Below, one piece after another: positions 15,182 through 18,432 of a stretch of DNA of 18,432 bases. The stretch is taken from positions 1-18,432 of the forward strand of contig CBESOE010000087.1 of NCBI GenBank assembly GCA_965531145.1, read 5' to 3'. Source of the DNA: JAQAZP01 sp965531145 (lineage in GTDB: Bacteria > Acidobacteriota > JAQAZP01). The notes under the pieces were generated by a model. The model was not told the DNA's origin and made no database searches. It saw only the letters and a list, made by a program, of their open reading frames with translations. Numbering within the stretch: position 1 is the first letter of the stretch; each line of letters begins with the position of its first letter. The translations under genes were made by a program, and so were the position numbers.

Positions 15182-15206
15182 CCGGCGACACCCCTCCAGG
15201 CGCCGG
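15182..15206. other. Hairpin downstream of the Spy/CpxP-like gene
   Basis: CCGGCG (15182-15187) pairs with CGCCGG (15201-15206) in the roughly 200-base gap between the Spy/CpxP-like gene and the lipoprotein gene. It lacks a T-tract. It could attenuate read-through between the two genes, but the assignment is weak. Confidence 0.25.
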
Positions 15207-15247
15207 ACCGACCGGGCTATGGAAACCGGATGCCGGACCAGGGTCAG

Positions 15248-16126
15248 TTACTGGTGCAGCTGTTCCAGTTTTTCCCGTTGTTCGGGCGTCAGCAGTTCTT
15301 CGATCCGGCTGCGGGTCTCGATCTGCTGTTCGGCACGGATCTCGGTCATCAGTTCGCGGACTGCGGTGCGCTGCTCATCGGTGAGCTGGAGCTGCTCTGC
15401 CAGCTGACGCAGGTCGTCCCGCCCGGGGCCGTGGGGGCTCTGTCCCGCGCTCCGGCCCTGGCGGCCGTGCATCCGGTCCTTTCCTTCCACACGCCCCGTG
15501 CCCGGGTGCTGCTGACGCCGGTCCATCTTCTCCTGCTGCTCCGGGGTCAGGACCTCCCGGATGCTGTCCTGGACTTCGGACCGCGGTGGGGGGGCCGCTT
15601 CTTCGAGGATCTGACGGATCTGGTCCTGCTGTTCGGGGGTCAGGTCCAGGCTTTCGGTCATCCGCTCCAGTCGGTGGTCGGCCTTGTCCTCCCGATTACC
15701 GCCCTTGGCGGCCTTCTTATCTTTGCGGCCCTTCCGGTCCGACCGCTCCCGGTCACCGCGGGTACCGCGGCGGGTTTTGAGTTCTTCCAACTGGTCCAGT
15801 TGCTCGGGAGTGAGAATGCCGGACAGGGCGGTCTCCATCTGCAACCGGGTGGCTTCCCTGGCGGCGGACATGATCTCGTGCATGGCCTGGCGCTGCTCGT
15901 CCGTCAGGTCGAGGGCCTCGGCCATCCGGTCCGGATCGTGGTGCGGGCCGGTCATGCCGTGGGGTCCACGGGGACCGTGGGGACCGTGGGGACCGTCAAC
16001 GGTGCAGTCCGTTGTCTGACCGGTCCGCGGGCAGACCGGTTTGTCCTCGCCATCGGTCCAGGCCACCATGGAGAACGCGGCCAGCGCCACCACCAGAATC
16101 AGAATCAGTGTTCCGTTCAGTTTCAT
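15248..16126 (-). CDS. Spy/CpxP/ZraP-like periplasmic protein with three repeated LTxxQ modules
   Basis: This is a 292-residue predicted periplasmic protein. The start is the ATG at 16126, with GGAGG at 16136-16140 nine bases upstream; residues 1-22 are a signal peptide (MKLNGTLILILVVALAAF). Two cysteines (32 and 41) and a GPHGPHGPRGPHG segment (about 45-63) precede the helical part. Three modules follow, each containing an LTxxQ pair: Leu74/Leu105, Leu162/Leu193 and Leu248/Leu279. The spacing is exactly 31 residues in each, and the second member is always LTPEQ. Basic, disordered linkers lie at about 117-152 and 203-240. LTxxQ motifs define the Spy/CpxP/ZraP family, whose members are chaperones or inhibitors of envelope sensor kinases. 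Divergent placement against a CpxRA-like pair strongly suggests an auxiliary role in that signalling system. Usual family members have a single pair of motifs. Confidence 0.88.
   Translation of the reverse strand: MKLNGTLILILVVALAAFSMVAWTDGEDKPVCPRTGQTTDCTVDGPHGPHGPRGPHGMTGPHHDPDRMAEALDLTDEQRQAMHEIMSAAREATRLQMETALSGILTPEQLDQLEELKTRRGTRGDRERSDRKGRKDKKAAKGGNREDKADHRLERMTESLDLTPEQQDQIRQILEEAAPPPRSEVQDSIREVLTPEQQEKMDRRQQHPGTGRVEGKDRMHGRQGRSAGQSPHGPGRDDLRQLAEQLQLTDEQRTAVRELMTEIRAEQQIETRSRIEELLTPEQREKLEQLHQ
15957..15992. repeat. Four 9-bp tandem units encoding the His-Gly-Pro segment
   Basis: Units at 15957, 15966, 15975 and 15984 read CCGTGGGGT, CCACGGGGA, CCGTGGGGA and CCGTGGGGA on the plus strand. 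On the minus strand they encode the GPH/GPR triplets of the Spy/CpxP-like protein. This is a small in-frame minisatellite, so the number of His-containing triplets could vary between strains. Confidence 0.7.
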
Positions 16127-16221
16127 TCCTGTTTCCCTCCTCATGATTTCAGTCCTGATCTGCAGGTCAGAGTCTGGTATTGAATTCTGTTCTACACCAT
16201 TAGACAACGGGCAACCAAAAA

Positions 16222-16283
16222 GTATTAACCGCCGGGGGTAAAGTAGCCCAGAAAAGCGTTAAGAAACCTCAAGGGGTGGTAAA
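16222..16283. promoter_or_regulatory. Spaced GTAAA/GTTAA elements, candidate CpxR-type operator
   Basis: Related pentamers occur at 16238-16242 (GTAAA), 16258-16262 (GTTAA) and 16279-16283 (GTAAA), starting 20 and 21 bases apart, with GTATTAA at 16222-16228 further out. E. coli CpxR binds direct GTAAA half-sites. These elements lie between the divergent Spy/CpxP-like and regulator genes, ending just before the regulator's -35. Spacing differs from the E. coli GTAAA-N5-GTAAA site, so identity as a CpxR site is inference. Confidence 0.4.
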
Positions 16284-16296
16284 GTTCTATTAACAC

Positions 16297-16325
16297 TTGA
16301 AAATAAAGAACTTTCATGCGATATA
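16297..16325 (+). promoter_or_regulatory. Sigma70-type promoter for the two-component operon
   Basis: TTGAAA (16297-16302), a 17-base spacer and GATATA (16320-16325) are preceded by TGC, an extended -10. Transcription would start near 16332, leaving a leader of about 60 bases. This is the best promoter match in the window. It also argues that the response regulator starts at 16393 rather than in the in-frame extension that reaches back to 16297. Confidence 0.6.
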
Positions 16326-16392
16326 CTTGGGAACATCGTCCGGGCCGTATCCGTTTCCATGGGCGGGTGGTCAACGGGAAGGGAGCAGGGAA

Positions 16393-17112
16393 ATGACGAA
16401 AATCCTGATCATCGATGACGACACGGAATTGTGCGACCTGGTGAGTGAATACCTGGAGCGGGAAGGGTTTGCCGTGGAGGCGGTCCAGGACGGCGCGGCG
16501 GGAGTGGAGCGGGCTCTCTCCGGCGAGTTCGCCCTGGCCGTGCTCGACGTGATGATGCCCGGTCTGAACGGGTTCGAGGCCTTGAAACAGATCCGGGCCG
16601 GGACATCACTGCCGGTGATCATGCTCACCGCCCGGGGGGAAGAGATCGACCGTATCGTGGGTCTGGAGATCGGCGCCGACGACTACATGCCCAAGCCGTT
16701 CAACCCCCGGGAACTCACTGCGCGAATGCGGGCCGTTCTCCGCCGGTCCGGGGACGGCGGGACCAGTGGCGCCACCCAGGCTCAGACCCTCAGCGTCGGA
16801 GACCTCGACCTGGATCTCGGCGCCAGGGCCGTTCACTGCTCGGGCTGTGAGATCCAGCTCACCGGTGTGGAGTTCAGCCTGCTGGAGAAACTGGTCCGCA
16901 CCCACGGGCAGGTGGCCGGCCGGGACGAACTGTCCCGCGAAGTGCTGAAGAAGCGGCCCAGCCCCTTTGACCGCAGCCTCGACGTCCACGTGAGCAACCT
17001 GCGCAAGAAGCTGGGGCCCATGCCCGGCGGGGGCGAGCGGATCAAGACCATCCGCGGCCAGGGGTATCTCTATGTCAACCCGGCCGGCACCGAGGGGAGC
17101 GGGCAGCGCTGA
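16393..17112 (+). CDS. OmpR/CpxR-family response regulator
   Basis: This 239-residue two-component response regulator is the usual size for an OmpR-class protein. The start is the ATG at 16393 (MTKILIIDDD) with GGGAG upstream; earlier in-frame codons lie inside the promoter. The receiver domain has acidic residues Asp8-Asp10, phosphoacceptor Asp52 in VLDVMMPG, the Thr of MLTARG and Lys about 102 in PKPF. The run from MLTARGEE through DRIVGLEIGADDYMPKPF is very close to E. coli CpxR. The C-terminal winged-helix DNA-binding domain is recognised by LTGVEFSLLEKLV, LDVHVSNLRKKLG and IKTIRGQGYLYV. The kinase gene starts 25 bases after the stop, so the two form an operon. It is likely to control its own promoter and the divergent Spy/CpxP-like gene through the elements at 16222-16283. 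Confidence 0.94.
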   Translation: MTKILIIDDDTELCDLVSEYLEREGFAVEAVQDGAAGVERALSGEFALAVLDVMMPGLNGFEALKQIRAGTSLPVIMLTARGEEIDRIVGLEIGADDYMPKPFNPRELTARMRAVLRRSGDGGTSGATQAQTLSVGDLDLDLGARAVHCSGCEIQLTGVEFSLLEKLVRTHGQVAGRDELSREVLKKRPSPFDRSLDVHVSNLRKKLGPMPGGGERIKTIRGQGYLYVNPAGTEGSGQR

Positions 17113-17137
17113 AACCACCTGGCTCTGGAGACGCGGG

Positions 17138-18432
17138 ATGCGAACACTCTTTCTGAGGATCTTCGTCTGGTTCTGGGTGGCCAGCGCTCTGCTGGTGGCG
17201 CTCACCGTCACCACTTCGCCCTACTGGACCCGCCCCCGCAGCGACCCCCCGCGCCAGCGATCCATGGAGGAGAGCATGCTGCTCCATGGCGACGCCGTGG
17301 AAGCGATCCTCCAGCAGGGGGGGCCGGAACGGCTGGCCGGGCGCCTCGACAATCTGGGCCGCCGCAACCGGCTGCGGATCAATCTGTTCGACGAGCAGGG
17401 ACGGGAAGTCTACGGCCGGCACCACCCGCCTTCGCTGGTCCCCCTGGTCCGGCAGGTCCTCGACACGGGGGAGCCCCGGATGCTCCGGGAGAAAGGGGCG
17501 ATCATCCACGCCCGGCCGGTGACCGACAACCAGGGGACCCGCTACGTCGCCCTGGTGATGTTCCGCCGCCCTGATTTTGGCCACACCCCGCTGGAACCGG
17601 GCACACTGCTACCCCGCCTGCTGCTGATGCTGCTGGTGGTGGGGGGCGTCTGCTACCTGCTGGCCCGCCAACTCACCTCGCCGGTGAGCCGGCTGCGGGC
17701 CGCCGCCCGCAAGTTGACCCGGGGCGACCTCTCGGCCCGGGTGGGCGGAAAGGTGAGCCGGCGGCGTGACGAGATCGGTGACCTGGCCCGTGATTTCGAC
17801 TCCATGGCCGAACGGATCGAGGCGCTGATCGGTTCACAGCAACGGCTGCTGCGGGACATCTCCCACGAGCTGCGCTCGCCCCTGACCCGTCTGGGTGTGG
17901 CCCTGGAGCTGGCCCGCCAGCAGGGCCGCGACGAGGCCGGGCCCCAGCTGGACCGCATCGAACAGGAGGCCGAACGGCTCAACCACCTGATCGGCCAGTT
18001 GCTGACGGTGAGCCGGCTGGAAACCTGGTCGGAAACCCTGGAGCGCACAGAGCTGGACATGAACGCCATGCTGCAGGGCATCGTCTCCGATGCAGCGTTC
18101 GAGGCTGAGGCCCGGGGATGCCGGGTACAGCTGGAGGCGGAAGAGGGCTGCCGGGTGGAGGGCAATGCCGACATGCTGCACAGCGCGGTGGAAAACGTGG
18201 TGCGCAACGCCGTGAATCACACGGCTGAGGGGAGCGTGGTGGAGGTGGTAATGGAGGGATCGGCCGGAACCGATGAGCCCGGGCTGCGCATTTCCGTCCG
18301 CGACCACGGCCCGGGTGTGGCGGAAGACCAGTTGGAGAGCCTCTTCCGTCCCTTTTTCCGTACCTCCGATGCCCGCGAGCGGCTCACCGGGGGCAGCGGC
18401 CTGGGGCTGGCCATCAGCTCCGGCGCCATCAG
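17138..18432 (+). CDS. CpxA-like sensor histidine kinase (C-terminal end cut by window edge)
   Basis: This inner-membrane sensor kinase, 431 residues visible, is paired with the preceding response regulator. The start is the ATG at 17138 with GGAG shortly upstream. TM1 covers about 6-24 (LRIFVWFWVASALLVALTV), a periplasmic domain about 25-150, TM2 about 154-177 (LLLMLLVVGGVCYLL), and HAMP about 178-232. The phosphoacceptor His243 lies in RDISHELRSPLTRLGVAL, nearly identical to CpxA. The N box is near 343-365 (ADMLHSAVENVVRNAVNH), G1 near 388 (DHGPGV) and G2 near 417 (GGSGLGLAIS), where the window ends. Only a few tens of residues should be missing. The periplasmic domain has CpxA-like size and is the natural contact for the divergent Spy/CpxP-like protein. 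The signal sensed is not known. Confidence 0.93.
   Translation, partial: MRTLFLRIFVWFWVASALLVALTVTTSPYWTRPRSDPPRQRSMEESMLLHGDAVEAILQQGGPERLAGRLDNLGRRNRLRINLFDEQGREVYGRHHPPSLVPLVRQVLDTGEPRMLREKGAIIHARPVTDNQGTRYVALVMFRRPDFGHTPLEPGTLLPRLLLMLLVVGGVCYLLARQLTSPVSRLRAAARKLTRGDLSARVGGKVSRRRDEIGDLARDFDSMAERIEALIGSQQRLLRDISHELRSPLTRLGVALELARQQGRDEAGPQLDRIEQEAERLNHLIGQLLTVSRLETWSETLERTELDMNAMLQGIVSDAAFEAEARGCRVQLEAEEGCRVEGNADMLHSAVENVVRNAVNHTAEGSVVEVVMEGSAGTDEPGLRISVRDHGPGVAEDQLESLFRPFFRTSDARERLTGGSGLGLAISSGAI

Noticed and set aside
15957..15992. CRISPR-like repeat array
   Set aside because: The 9-bp units are contiguous, lie within a coding frame and have no spacers; they encode the GPH triplets.
14918..16183. 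Plus-strand open frame of 421 codons
   Set aside because: It is antisense to the Spy/CpxP-like gene, whose minus frame has a signal peptide and repeated LTxxQ motifs.
16297..16392. Upstream extension of the response regulator by 32 codons
   Set aside because: The extension begins inside the -35 element and encodes no receiver-domain sequence; the family start MTKILIIDDD at 16393 has a suitable ribosome-binding site.

Overview
The window is high-GC bacterial DNA, densely packed with genes. It holds twelve protein genes, two of them cut by the window edges, and I found no RNA genes, insertion sequences or CRISPR arrays. The mixture of a gingipain-type C25 protease, a large M14 metallopeptidase, an FG-GAP/VCBS propeller protein, a BshB1-like PIG-L deacetylase and CBM9-like lipoproteins resembles high-GC members of the FCB group or neighbouring candidate phyla (Gemmatimonadota, Krumholzibacteriota or Eisenbacteria-like). 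That placement is an inference from gene families only; no marker gene is present.

Layout. Positions 1-2545 (minus) hold the N-terminal and catalytic part of a secreted C25 cysteine protease that runs off the left edge. A 421-base divergent gap follows. Then come a small membrane-anchored protein of unknown function (2967-3479, plus), a PIG-L deacetylase (3557-4309, plus) and a seven-repeat FG-GAP propeller protein of visibly lower GC (4599-6083, plus). A block of six minus-strand genes then runs from 16126 back to 6144: a three-module Spy/CpxP-like periplasmic protein, a CBM9-like lipoprotein, a PLP aminotransferase, the Tex RNA-binding protein, a MATE exporter and an M14 metallopeptidase. 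Divergent from the Spy/CpxP gene, on the plus strand, is a CpxRA-like two-component pair (16393-18432); its kinase is cut at the right edge just after the G2 box.

How the genes fit together. The right end looks like an envelope-stress module: an OmpR/CpxR-type regulator and CpxA-type kinase face a CpxP/Spy/ZraP-like periplasmic protein across a 266-base intergenic region. That region carries a good sigma70-type promoter and spaced GTAAA/GTTAA elements. This mirrors the E. coli cpxP-cpxRA and zraP-zraSR arrangements, but the periplasmic protein here has three repeated LTxxQ pairs and a His-Gly-Pro segment. The left half is dominated by exported hydrolases and a propeller protein. The most interesting points are the triple-module CpxP-like protein, an 11-bp tandem repeat lying over a candidate promoter ahead of the PIG-L gene, and an aminotransferase with Asn where the PLP-pyridine Asp is expected.
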